Shown here in pieces: positions 39,980 through 55,370 of a stretch of DNA of 64,000 nt. Made by a program: the position numbers and the translations under genes. The notes below the pieces were generated by a model that saw nothing but the letters and a program-made list of their open reading frames with translations, was not told the DNA's origin and searched no databases. Source of the DNA: Eonycteris spelaea. Its lineage: Eukaryota > Chordata > Mammalia > Chiroptera > Pteropodidae. How positions within the stretch are numbered: position 1 is the first letter of the stretch; each line of letters begins with the position of its first letter. The stretch spans positions 9,202,501 through 9,266,500 of the forward strand of contig PUFA01000034.1 in NCBI GenBank assembly GCA_003508835.1, read 5' to 3'.

Positions 39980-41580
39980 GGTGACCAATGAGTAAGGAGC
40001 CTGAGTATTTTAATGAGAAAGTTTGGAAGTGGTAATGAGGGATCGAACGGGAGAACATCCGGCACTGGAGTGTGCCCAGCGCGCGCACGAAGCACGCGGC
40101 AAAGAGGGCGATGCCCTAGCGCCGCCGAAGCCAGGACCGTGGTGCTAGCTGGCCGCTGCCTCCCGCACCTCTCGGCTCCGCCAGCGCGGCCCCAAGCAGG
40201 TCCTCAGGTACCCGGAGCTGTGCGGCAGGGATTGGCAGCTCCAGGCATGGTGCTCAGGAGAAGACGCAAGATTGCACGGTGTGACTTTTCTGCCTCCAAG
40301 GGGGGGTTCCGAAAGGCCCGCGCGAGCCAAGGGGCGCCAAAGGGTGCGAGGGCGGGCAGGACAGTCGGTTAGGGCGGAATCGGCTGAGAGCCGGCCCCCG
40401 GTGCCAGGCTTGGCACAGCATTTATAACTGGGCTGCAAAGCCAAGAGAGACAACTCGGAGTAGCGTCCCGCAGGGTCGGATTCTCGCTGTCGCAGCACGG
40501 AGAGCCCAGGAAGAGCGACGACTTGCGTGCTGGCTCCCACCGCTTCCACCGCGGCCTCGGAAAACATCGCCCTGCTAGGTCTGCGCCCTGGATCGCCTTC
40601 CCCTCGCCCCCCCTTTTTTAATCTGCAAAATCCCAAAGGGCTCGAGTGGAAGACTCACAGCCCCGATGGGCCCGGTTCAAGGCGCAGAGGACAGGACCCG
40701 TTGGGATGCTGTAGGACCCAACCCGTGGGGGTGAGAGGGCCACAGGCCAGAGACTAACCGACCGAGTTGGCAAGGGTGGTCGCACGAGACACCTGCACCA
40801 GGCACTCTCCTGAGGGAGCCCGGCATCCCTCCCTGGAAGGAAGCAGAATTTGGCGACCTCCATCACCAGTCAGCTTCCCATTGGCGACCTGGAGGCTTAG
40901 TTTCCGGGTTTTTCTGTCAAGAACTGGAGCCCCGGCCCCCACTCCCACCGCACCTGCGCAGTGCACTCGTCCTCACGCACCCTCGGCGCCCGGGGGGGAA
41001 TGGGTCACCTAATCCGATCCTAAGGTCTCCCCCATCCCACCCCCAGGAGTCTTCGGGGCGACCGGACTAGATCTCTGCTGCCCCTCCCTCCCGCCCCCCG
41101 ACCTTTGTCACCTCACCCCAGGGGTAAATTAAATCCCCTCAGGCTCTGCACTCAGCTGGGATTTGGGCTCCGTAGAATCGATTTTTGTCGGGTTCTTCCT
41201 TGGAGCTTGGGGTCGTGCATGGGCTTGGCGGGGGGCTGGGGGCGGGATGAGAGGGGGTGTTGGCGGGCGGGGGAGTAGAGGGGCGGAGGGACGCGGCCTC
41301 GGGGTGTGTGCATACGCGTCTGTGTGTGAGTTCCCGTGTGTACATGGGTGATGAGTGCCCAAATGGGGGAGGTGCGTAAGCGGGGGACATTTCCGGGCCA
41401 GTGTGAGCTCCGCGAACCGTCAACCCTGCGCGTAGCAGGCCCAGGCTCGGACAAGGCCTCCCGGCGGGTTTGTCCCCCCCACCCCCACACGCCCCGGCGG
41501 GACGTTAACCCGAGCCCAGAAACGTGGACGTCAGGGAGAAAGGCGGGCTTCGCGGCTTCTCCCCAAACGCGCTCCGGGAA
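39980..41580. promoter_or_regulatory. CpG-rich block upstream of PAX3
   Basis: High GC with frequent CpG (dense around 40075-40160, 40360-40560 and 41400-41580). No splice-bounded coding region is recognised. It belongs to the series of CpG-rich segments that run up to the PAX3 promoter. Confidence 0.5.
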
Positions 41581-41594
41581 GGGATCAGGCGCCC

Positions 41595-41760
41595 CGCGTA
41601 CTTTCGCTTTGGGCGTGATTGATCTGAACGGCACACTCAGGGCTGCGTAATTAATAAAGATCACGCTCGTTTTGTTGAAACGTCTTTCTTAATTAATGGA
41701 GAGGAAGGCACGAAGGGCGATTTATTTGCATTTTGGAAAATTCCCTCGGCGGCGCAGGCT
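41595..41760. promoter_or_regulatory. Candidate conserved enhancer, about 7.3 kb upstream of the PAX3 ATG
   Basis: An AT-rich island inside GC-rich DNA holds TGATTGAT (41616-41623, PBX/HOX type), TAATTA words at 41648-41653 and in the palindromic TTAATTAAT at 41689-41697, and a perfect POU octamer ATTTGCAT at 41724-41731. The mouse Pax3 hypaxial somite enhancer is known to lie several kb upstream of the gene; this is one candidate for its counterpart. Conservation was not tested. Confidence 0.45.
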
Positions 41761-42539
41761 TCGCGGTGGAGGCGGCCGCTGGGGCCCAGGACTGATTGGC
41801 CACCCCTAGGCTGAGGCGTCCTTGCATCGGATGATAGTGTCCCCCATCCTGTTCCCCACTCCTCGTTGTCTCGGGACCTACTCCTTGAGATTCACCCTCG
41901 CCCCCCCCCACACACACCCCATCTCCTTCTGTAACCACCCTAGCTCTGGGCAGGCCTCTCTCTCCGTCTCAAAGGACGCCGCGGGAGCTGGAGGGCTCCC
42001 CTCCCACAATTTCCACCGCATGCTTCCCGCTGCGCCCCCCTACCGCCGTCTTATCCTACGCAGAAAGCTCCAACAGCCCGCTTGATCCATCCCTGGGCTG
42101 GGCCACAGGTCCTGTCGGTGCCCTGGGGGAGGGGAGGCAGCCTACCTCCGCGGGTGAACGTGTCTGTGGGCGAGTGAGCGTCTGTGTGGCTATACACGTC
42201 TTCGTGTGGATTTCTAGGTGTCTGTGTGCGAGTGTGTGTGTGAACCTGCTTGCTGTGTATGTCCTCGTGTGGGTCTTCTGCGTCTGCGTTTTTAAATGTC
42301 AGTGTGGTGCGTTTTGCTAAAATACCACCCTCTTTCCCATTTTACGGTTCACCTGCTGCAGCCCAGGAAAAAAGTGCCGCCTCTATCTTGAACATCTCCG
42401 CAGTAAAACACTCTCACAGTAGCTGGAGACGCCCCCCCCCAACCTGTGGGGAAAGCGTGTGCTTCCCATCCAGCAGGGGCTGGGGGCGGGAGGTGGGGGA
42501 GGCCCGATGGCCGCGTGGAGGGCCCAAGAGCCTGCAAGC

Positions 42540-42745
42540 GGCTTCAAAGGTTTCGGTAACGACTTTCGCCTTTATTTATGCCCCTATTAATACAATATCC
42601 ATCATGTAGATATCGATCTTTATCCTTTAAACTGATACGCTGGGAATCAATTAGCCATGCAGATTACATTTCCTACATATCCCAATGTTAATCTTTCAGA
42701 CTCTGGGCCAGTGATATATATTTTTACAGCCAGATAGTATTCGAT
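42540..42745. promoter_or_regulatory. Candidate conserved enhancer, about 6.3 kb upstream of the PAX3 ATG
   Basis: An AT-rich block with TTTATTTATG (HOX/CDX/FOX type), a GATATCGATC palindrome at about 42609-42618, an AACTGATAC word with the SIX-type TGATAC core at 42633-42638, and CAATTAG. A CATTCC (TEAD) word lies just downstream at 42789-42794. SIX1/4 factors are known upstream regulators of Pax3 in hypaxial muscle, which fits, but the assignment is inference. Confidence 0.45.
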
Positions 42746-42799
42746 TTCGTTTGGAAAATGAAAAGTAGAAAAATGGCTCTCTGAGGCGCATTCCTCTTG

Positions 42800-44335
42800 G
42801 GGCTACTTGTCTTAACTCTTGGCCCAGGCTGGGCTTTGGGGGGCGAGGGCCAGGATGCCTCTAGCGGGATTTTCCGCGGGAAAAGCAGCGAGCGGTGGGG
42901 GCGACCTGCGTGCAGGGTCATCGAGGGGACCCGGACAGCTTTCTGGGGCAGGCTCTGCGCTACCGTCAGGTGCTCCGTCCAGCCCCACCACCTCTCTGGC
43001 CTGCTCCTTTTGATTATTTCTGGCGTTGGCATCGGTCAGTTTTCACCTTTTCAGAATTTCTCCTTTAAGAGTTCCCATCTCCCAATTTCTAAATCCTCAC
43101 TCTCCAACTCAAGGCTAGTTTAAGGTTCTTGCCTAGAAAGGGAAACTTTGTTTAAAAGGGTCAGTAGGTGTTTGCCATGGGGTAAGGGAGATGGAGAGGA
43201 AGTTTGAGATCTAGGAAGGGACTCCTTTTCTCCTTCTCTCCGTTTTGTCTTTTTCTCCTCCTCCCTCCATTCCTCCCTCACTTTGAAAGCGAGGTAGGGT
43301 CGGGAGAGGGCAGATCTCCCCTCCTTTCATCTGTGTACTGTGAGCCCCTGGGGTCGACTTGGCCTGCGGAGTGGCCCAGAGGCTAGGGTGCACACAACAC
43401 TCTCCCTAACACCCTTCCCCAGTTTCCCTCCCTTCCCCTCCCGCCCCCCCTCGTCCCCCTCGCCCCCCCTCGCGCTCCTCCTGCGGCGTCCACGCTCGCT
43501 CCGGGCTTGGCCCTTGCTAGACCCGGCCTCCTACACCTCCCCCCACCTGTTGTGTTTCTCCGGGGGGCGCTGTCTCCCCGCGGCGGTGCGCTTTTAAAAC
43601 CTGGGAACCTCGGTTCCCGGCTTCACTCACAGCTCTAAGGACCCCACTGAGCGCGCGCCCGGATTCAGCTAGCGACCCTGGGTTTGAACATTCTGCTCCC
43701 AGATGTCTCTTCATGCTCCTTCTGTCACCAGCCTCTCACCCCTCCAGGTGATATCCACCCCGGAGAGAAATTTCCCACAGGAGTTGAAGGGGTTCAGACC
43801 AAGCAGCGGTGGCGGCTCCCCGCGCTGGCTCGGGCGCTGCGGGCGCGCGGAGTCAGGGTGAGACCCGGCCCGAGCCAAGCAAAACGCCTGCTAGCTTCCC
43901 CCCACCCCTGTCCACGCCCCTCCTCCCTTGACCCTACCCCCGGGGCCTCCGGAGCCGAACCCATCGTTGGGACTCTTTTGTGTCCAGACAGCGGCCTCAA
44001 ACACTGGCAGGCAGAAAGTTCCTGAAGTGGTCATTAGCCTTTTTTTTTTTTTTTTTGCCCCAGACGTCTAGGAAATCCAAGAGACCTTCCTGCTTCTCCC
44101 CCTCACCCCCCAGTCCTATTCCCATTCCCCAACTCTTCTCCACCCCTGCTCTGATCTCCAGCCTGGCCTTCCCACTTCCTCTCTTCTCCAAGGCCCAGGC
44201 TACCCCCAGTAGCGGCCAGCTCTTCCTCCTCCCTGACCCCTCAACCCCCCACACGCTCCCCGCACACTCACATCACAGACACACACCAGCGGAGCAGTTA
44301 CCGAGTTTCTCTTCTGAACTTCAGACCCACCCGTG
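42800..44335. other. GC-rich upstream DNA, no gene seen
   Basis: Mostly pyrimidine-rich plus strand with CpG patches at 43440-43660 and 43800-43960 and a T-run at 44041-44056. No recognisable coding domain. Confidence 0.4.
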
Positions 44336-44339
44336 GACT

Positions 44340-44525
44340 CTTACCAGGTTGGGCAGAATAGTTTTTGAAGATCAGAGAGGACTTACTCTAATTTTTTACG
44401 AGCTGATTTTCCGCTTGGAGAATTGGGCTCTGGCATCTTGTCTTCTGTCTTTGAATAATTATTCTGCAAATATATATATGCAGAACCTAATGAACGTATG
44501 TAGGTGGCAAGTTGTCTTGAAATTC
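44340..44525. promoter_or_regulatory. AT-rich candidate regulatory element with an inverted repeat
   Basis: The block contains TAATTAT and a perfect 7-bp inverted repeat, TTCTGCA (44462-44468) and TGCAGAA (44479-44485), around an AT core. It sits in a GC-rich, pyrimidine-rich neighbourhood. Confidence 0.35.
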
Positions 44526-44529
44526 ATTC

Positions 44530-47330
44530 TCTCCCTCCCTCCCTGCCTGCCGTTCAGCAAACGTTCTTTACCATCTCTTTTTCCCTCCCTTCTTTTCCCC
44601 TTCCTCCTTTTCCTTCGTCTTTCTTTTCTTCCCACAAACCATATGTTCTTTATTTTGAACCCGCTCACGCGTGCTCGGCCCAGTCCTCCCGCGGCTGGGG
44701 CATCACAGGGACAAAACCCCTGCGGTTGGCCCCACACCACATTTCAGCGTGGCGCCCAGATTCCCATCCAGTTCCTAAATCTTAACTCATCCCGACTGAT
44801 TTTCCAATGGGAAGAACAGCGGCGCCAAAGCTTTTGATGAATAACTGCGGGGGGCCCTAATGACGGTCACTAGGCCGGGCGGCGGAGGGCCGCTGGGGTA
44901 GTGCGAGCATTCGCCGGGTCAGTATCATCGCAGCAGCGCGTGGGCAAGGACTTGGCGTTTGGATTTCCTCCCGCGGGAAAGCCATTCTGCAGACCTGAGG
45001 GTTTCGTGGCATTTGCTCAAACTTCACAGGGCATCCCTGAGAGTGATGCCGGGATCAGCAGGCAGCCAGGCGCGTCCCCAACAGTCAGCCGGAGCCTGAC
45101 CTTTCAAACGGAGCAAAAGAAAGGCCTGGGTGGCAGATGCCACCCCTCCCCCAGGTCAGGGATATTATTTTACATAGATCATAATTACCTCTTAAGGTCT
45201 GTGTCCGGCTAGAAATGAGGTCATCTCTCAGAGGCCCGTGAAATCCTTGGCCAGGAAACGCTTGGTGCCCGGGCCCACAACTGCAGGGGCTGCGCTCTGA
45301 AGAGTGTCACGCGGCCCAAGCTGACGCCACTCCCCCGCGATTGGACTGTAGATCCAGGCGCTCAAACCCGCGGGAGGGAAAACCTTCAAGCAAAGGGGAC
45401 GTGATCGCCCCAGGCTTGCGCAGGCAGCCGCTGTCTACTTCACCTGCAGTGCCTCTGAAACTAGGGGCAGAGGAGGCAGCGGCAAGTAATCCCCTCTTTT
45501 TGGAAATCAAATTATCCTACTATTGTTCTCAAAGCTCCGGTTTCATTTTGCACGTGCACAGATCGCGGGCGGACAGCAGGGCTCGTTCCCAGAAATGTAG
45601 AGACTCTCCCGGCTGCGTTCTGGGTAATTTGTGCGCCAGGCGGAAATGCCGCCTCCCCAACCTGGGCTCAGTACTATACTGCAGGGAGGGCGGTCGCCCA
45701 CCAAGCCCCACCACAAACAAGGTCACTCCTTTGAGAATTAGCGCCCCTATGCCGGCCAGATTCGGCTCGGCGGCTCTGTGGTCCTTGGGCTTCCGTCAGG
45801 GGAAGGGACCTGGGTCCGGATTCCTTTCCAGCTCCAGGGAGGGGAAGGCGGGGTGCCTTTGGTTTTCGGGGAGACTCTGGAAAGATGTAGAAGAGACTGC
45901 AAGCTCCGGAGATGGGGAAGGAGCATAGAACTTGGCTCTTCGAAACCAGTCTGGGAAGCTAAGGACTACGCGCCCCCCCTAGACCTGTTGAGCGTGGCGG
46001 TGCCAGGGCTGGCTCTGGGCCTGATCTGGCCGGGCTGAGAGTGAGCGCCACTGGCCAAGATGCCCTGGCCCTCTCGGGAACACCAGCCTCAAGGAATCTG
46101 GTCTCTCGAGGTCTTTGGAAGTGGCGCGGCGGCCGTCGCGGCCCAGCTGCTGGAACTCCGAGGGCGCCCTGGGTCTCCCGGGTCCCCTGGTTGCTGTCGG
46201 GTGGAGAAGGGCGTAAATAATGCTCGGGCTACTGTAATCCTGAGAGCGCTCCCGGCAGGAGGGACCCCCGAGCTGCACACCCCAATCCACACACGCCCTC
46301 GTGGCCTCTATTTGCACATTTTTACAGCGAATGATGGTCGGTTGTGCATACTGGACCGACACTCTACTTCCACGGGTAGTACCTCCATGCAAAGGTCCTC
46401 CTGGCTCTACAGCTTCCGCGAGGACGCGCCACCCGGGAGAACGAGTCAGCAGCGAGCGCGTCCCTTCACGGATGTGCGGCTCCGCCGGGAAGAGACGCTG
46501 GGCAGGAGAGCGCGGTTCAGCGCCTGGAGGGCTTTGCGATGGCCTTCGGCTCAAGAACAAGGGAGGCTCAGCCCTGACGTTCTGAAACCGCTCACCGCCG
46601 ATCCCAGTTCCTTGGAGCCGCGAACTGAGTCTGCCTTTGCCCTCTCGAAATACGCTTTTGACACCTCCCCTCTCCAACGATTACCGTCGCCCCTAGAAAG
46701 TGCTCTGTCTGCTCCACTCGACCTTTGGAAACAGAAGTTGGGGGAAAGTCCAGCTTCCGAGTTACAATCCCTGAGAAGGGGCTTAGGAAAGAAGGACAGA
46801 GACTTTAGTGGCCACGAAGTATGCAAAAAGGATATGAGAACGTTTTCCCTTTGACGAATTGAATTATTTTATATAAACGGGTTGAACAGGGCTGCATTCT
46901 AAGCAGCGTCTCTCCTTTGCAGTATGAGTGCATAAGAGGCACTCCCCCCCCCCCTTGGGTGGGCCAGGGGATGTCCAGACATTTTCTGGGTGTCTCCAGA
47001 AGCCTGTCTTGGATGCTCCTAGGTCAGTCAAGTTTTTTGACCTTAGGCCTAGCCAAAAACTGCCTGCTTTTCCCAGGAGCAAGTGGATTTTTACAAGGGC
47101 CAACGTGCAGACTGTGGAGCAGCTCTATACCCCACCACCTCGCCTTCTGAGTTTGCCTTAATTAGGGGGTTGGGAGCCCGAGTTCACGTAAAAGCTGTCG
47201 GAGGAGTTGGAGGAAGGGGGGATGGAGACAGAGGGCTGGCGAACTCCAGCGCAGGAAAAATTCAAAAATCGTCAAAGGAAAAGGGGGAACTTGAAGCCCC
47301 GAAGTCATTGTTTCCTTTATTTCAAAGGGA
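44530..47330. other. Upstream intergenic DNA with CpG-rich patches
   Basis: A pyrimidine tract at 44528-44635 gives a Lys/Arg-rich minus frame (44459-44740) that I attribute to low complexity. CpG-dense parts lie at 44860-44950 and 45970-46600; two long overlapping frames (45979-46677 minus, 46060-46854 plus) have no recognisable domain. In human a divergent gene, CCDC140, lies upstream of PAX3, but I cannot identify its counterpart here. Confidence 0.4.
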
Positions 47331-47334
47331 AAAA

Positions 47335-47535
47335 CCTGCCCAATTCTCATCCTTTTGATTGATTAAGGCCCTGAATACCTCGCAGGCCCAGAGTGACAGT
47401 CCCTGAATAGACTCCAGCGAATAAAGCGCAGCGCAGAGTGCAGGGCTGGCACTCGGGGGTGTAAAGGAGGCGAGTTCGCTGGCACTTACCAAGTTATAAA
47501 TAAAAGGCTACGCACAATGGTACCTTCACTAAGGA
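47335..47535. promoter_or_regulatory. Candidate proximal neural-crest enhancer of PAX3
   Basis: Contains TGATTGATTAA at 47356-47366 (PBX/MEIS/HOX type), an 'aataaagcgc' segment, a 'ttataaataaaa' segment and a SOX word ACAATGG at 47514-47520. Mouse Pax3 neural-crest enhancers are known within about 1.6 kb upstream of the gene and use PBX/MEIS-type and TEAD sites. The location (about 1.0-1.2 kb before the likely TSS) agrees; identity is inferred. Confidence 0.45.
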
Positions 47536-48053
47536 CAGACAGTCTTTACAACACTCCTGGCGTCATATCCTGCTGGGGACACTTCAGCTCTTAGCCAAGA
47601 CTTTGCTCCTTTTCTTTCTTTTTTTTTTTTTCCCCAGCAGTTTAGTCTGAATACCATAATAAATTCCTGAGAACAAACGCTGCAGCCGGGCAAAACCTTA
47701 ACATATAGATGCATCTCTGCCATCGCATTGGGATCTATACATTGAGATTTAGAGCTCGGGCTTTCTCAGGATGGTATTTTCATTCTAGAGGAGGAGATGG
47801 TTTGCTTCCTCCTCCCCTCCCCAGCCTTCAGCTAGGAGTCCTGGGCCTCCCAGTCTGCCCCTGCCCCTAGACTGAAGACAAAAGAACTTATCTGCACAGT
47901 CTGGACTCCTCTTGAGAGGAACCCCACAGGGAGGACCCCTTAACAAACCTAGGCCAAGGGGCAATGACCAGAGAGGAAGGCAGGCTAGACATGCTGGGGG
48001 TCTTCCAATGCTTTCCTATTGAAATTGCAGCCACTCCAGTGGCAGTAAGCCAA

Positions 48054-48060
<7 letters not shown>

Positions 48061-48130
<70 letters not shown>
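48061..48130. repeat. (GA)35 microsatellite
   Basis: Seventy bases of uninterrupted GA about 310 bp before the first CCAAT box of PAX3, followed by more purine-rich text to about 48260. Confidence 0.97.
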
Positions 48131-48133
<3 letters not shown>

Positions 48134-48439
48134 AGCAAAAGCACCAGCAGGTAGAAAAAGAGAGACATAGACACCCAGAGAAGAACAGAGTCAAGAGTCA
48201 GAGAAAGACACAGAGATAACACTGAGAGAGACAGAGACAAAGAGACAGAGAACTAGAAAGCAAAGGACAGGGACCCCTCTTTGCTGCCAGCAGCTGTCAT
48301 CTCCCTCAGGCTCTCTCTCTCTCCCAGTTTCCACGGGTCTACGCTTCTCTCCCGGGGAAGGGGCACAGAGCGGGTCCCTCTGGGACGGGCCGAGGCCTCC
48401 GCGCCGCCGACGATGGGAAGAGAAAGTGGCCGCTGTCGC

Positions 48440-48537
48440 CCAATCAGCGCGTGTCTCCACCACCCGGGACGGTCTCCCCATCGGCCAATCGCAGCTCAGG
48501 GCTCCTGACCAAGCTTTGGGTGAAAGAACTAATAAAT
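48440..48537 (+). promoter_or_regulatory. PAX3: PAX3 core promoter: two CCAAT boxes and a TATA-like box
   Basis: CCAAT at 48440-48444 and 48485-48489, both in forward orientation, and an AT-rich TAATAAAT word at 48530-48537. This spacing predicts transcription start near 48560-48570 and a 5' leader of about 380 bases, close to the known length for PAX3. No transcript data were available. Confidence 0.65.
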
Positions 48538-48564
48538 GCTCGCGAGCCCGGATCCCTTCACTTG

Positions 48565-50286
<1,722 letters not shown>

Positions 50287-50522
50287 TGTCCACTCCCCTC
50301 GGCCAGGGGCGCGTCAACCAGCTGGGCGGCGTGTTCATCAACGGCAGGCCTCTACCCAACCACATCCGCCACAAGATCGTGGAGATGGCCCACCACGGGA
50401 TTCGGCCCTGCGTCATCTCCCGCCAGTTGCGCGTATCCCACGGCTGCGTCTCGAAGATCTTGTGCAGGTACCAGGAGACAGGCTCCATCCGGCCGGGTGC
50501 CATCGGTGGCAGCAAGCCCAAG
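50287..50522 (+). CDS. PAX3: PAX3 coding exon 2 (N-terminal paired domain)
   Basis: A 236-bp exon encoding residues 29-107. It begins after a pyrimidine-rich tract and CAG acceptor, and ends with CCC AAG before gtgagc (phase 0). It contains the start of the paired domain: the [17 protein letters not shown] beta-hairpin and linker, then the first helix-turn-helix with [29 protein letters not shown] and [15 protein letters not shown]. This subdomain makes the main DNA contacts; changes in it cause Waardenburg syndrome in people. Every residue I can compare with the PAX3 I know is unchanged, consistent with strong constraint. Length is identical to the human exon. Confidence 0.97.
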
Positions 50523-53423
<2,901 letters not shown>

Positions 53424-53728
53424 TGAGGGACCAGCGACGCACTTGCAGTGAAAACAAACACTCCGTTCTGGTTACTTTCTCTATAATCTTTCTTCGCGCC
53501 ACCTCTAGTCGCCACCCCCTTCCCAGGAGCCTAGAACTAAGAATTGCACTTTGGGTGCAGGGCCACCCTGTAGCCCTCAGACATACGGGACTGGGCGTCT
53601 TGGAGCGATTGGGAGATTGGGGACAGTCTGTGAACCTCTAGAGGTTGAAGGAACTTTTGCGCCCTCAAGAAAGGCCGGGATCTCCAAAGAATTTTCCACT
53701 TAGAGGAGGGCGCGAGGGGGGAGGAAGA

Positions 53729-53732
<4 letters not shown>

Positions 53733-53786
<54 letters not shown>
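53733..53786. repeat. (GA)27 microsatellite in PAX3 intron 4
   Basis: Fifty-four bases of uninterrupted GA, the second long GA tract within 6 kb. Confidence 0.96.
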
Positions 53787-53788
<2 letters not shown>

Positions 53789-55044
53789 CAAAACTTTTAA
53801 AAGCAGTGGGACCCCTAAGTTGTATCACATCAGCTGCCTTATAAATGTGTGCGTAAGTTGGCTGTTTTTTTCTTTGTTTTAAACTGTTTTTCAAATGCGA
53901 TGGAGTTTGATTTGTTATGTCTGGGAAATATAACCAGCTTAAGCTCTGGGTTACAAACTGAGGGGACCTGGGTCTTGGGCTCGCAGTGCTGGCACCCTCT
54001 CTGCCCAGGGGTGCGGACCACCCGCTCCCCTGTTGGCTCTGACCTGTCAGCATCAAGAGGAAAGTAAGTGCAGCTTGCCTTCCTTTCCCAGGCCGCACGT
54101 CATCTTCAGGCTGTAAAGGCATCACCCCCAAAGGAAAGTCAACTCCATCGAGTTGAACTGGGAAGGGAGGCCTGCAGCAGGGGCGCCGAGGGTTCTGGCC
54201 TCGGGGGTGGTCGCACCTCACTTCAAATGCGCAAAGGGCCGCAAGTCCCGGGGGCCCCCACCCATGCCTGGCGCTCCCTTGTCTGCGGCCCGCATTTCGC
54301 TGGGCTGACTTGAGTTCTGAACTGCTCCTCAGGTGAGCTCAGAACGGCCACGCACTGAGCACAGCTGGGCCAGGGCCCTGGGCCCGGTGGCGTCCCCGCA
54401 GGACGGTGGCTGTGAAGCTGGTCCCTTCTTGGACCTTCATTGCCGAACCGCTGGGCGGACTGCTGGCTTTCCGGAACGGCAGCTTTCCAAACCAATGAAA
54501 AATCTGTCCACAATCGCGAAGAGACACTTAGATTTAGATGTTACAAATTCAAAGAGCTGCTTTTGGGAGAAACAGAAGCCTCAAAGCTCTGGCACACGCA
54601 GGCAATCGAGGAGAAAAAAAAACACCAAAAAAAAAAAGAACCCCCCACACACAGCACCTTGTTTGCCTCCCTTTAAAGCCTGGGTCTCACATGCTTTCGG
54701 TTAAGCCCCTCCTTTTTTTGAGGGGTGCCTGCAGTTCTGCCCTAGGCCCTGAGAAGACACCCCCTGGCTTTTATTCCAGGCCTAGATACGCCTAGAGGTG
54801 TTGGGGAGGGAAGAAGGTGAGAAACAAGCCAACTTCAAACCTAACAGGCCCCTGCGGGTAGCGGGGCCCCTAGCCCCTGGCCTCTGAGAGGCCAGGACAG
54901 GGTCGGGAGCGGCTCGGCTTTGCTGCGTGTTGCCGGAGGCGCCGGCGCGGTAGATCGGCGAGGCTTCCTCGCAGCACAGGCAACCGAGGCCCAGGAGACA
55001 AAACGCCCCAAATGAGCTGGTCAAACATTTGTACAACTTTTCCA

Positions 55045-55370
55045 GCTTTTACAAAGAAGGCCTTCTCTACACAATCTACACTTGGAGATGAACTTGGGAG
55101 ACAAAGCCTGGAGAGTCCATTGAAACTCACACTTTAGCCGGGCCTAGACAAAGCTCCGGCTAGCAGCAGCTTGATGTGAACAAAGGAAGGCAACCTTTTT
55201 ATAATTCAAGGAGAAAAGAAGAGAAAACAGCTCCACAAAGGGCGGCGAATAGACATTATGGGCTTGCAATGAGGGATGAATTATTCAATGAGCCCCAATA
55301 GCTGCTGCGCCAGGAAGTTTTTGGACTCTCCAGCGTGGAAAAAGTGGCCATTTCACCTACAAAGTGTTCC
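55045..55370. promoter_or_regulatory. SOX-motif cluster in PAX3 intron 4
   Basis: Six ACAAAG words in the same orientation at 55051, 55101, 55148, 55180, 55235 and 55359 within about 315 bp. ACAAAG (CTTTGT on the other strand) is the SOX/LEF-type core. SOX10 works with PAX3 in neural crest and melanocytes, and intron 4 enhancers of mouse Pax3 are reported. Enhancer function here is inferred. Confidence 0.45.

Noticed and set aside
44459..44740. Lys/Arg-rich minus frame as the CCDC140 coiled-coil protein
   Set aside because: The basic stretch is the complement of a simple pyrimidine tract. I do not know the CCDC140 sequence well enough to match it, so no call is made.
45979..46854. Overlapping 232-codon minus and 264-codon plus frames
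   Set aside because: Mutually overlapping, without domains, in GC-rich upstream DNA.
47985..48240. Ser-Leu repeat frames on the minus strand
   Set aside because: Translation of the (GA)35 microsatellite.
53537..54221. Minus-strand frames at 53537-53791 and 53700-54221
   Set aside because: They run through the (GA)27 repeat in PAX3 intron 4 and have no recognisable domain.
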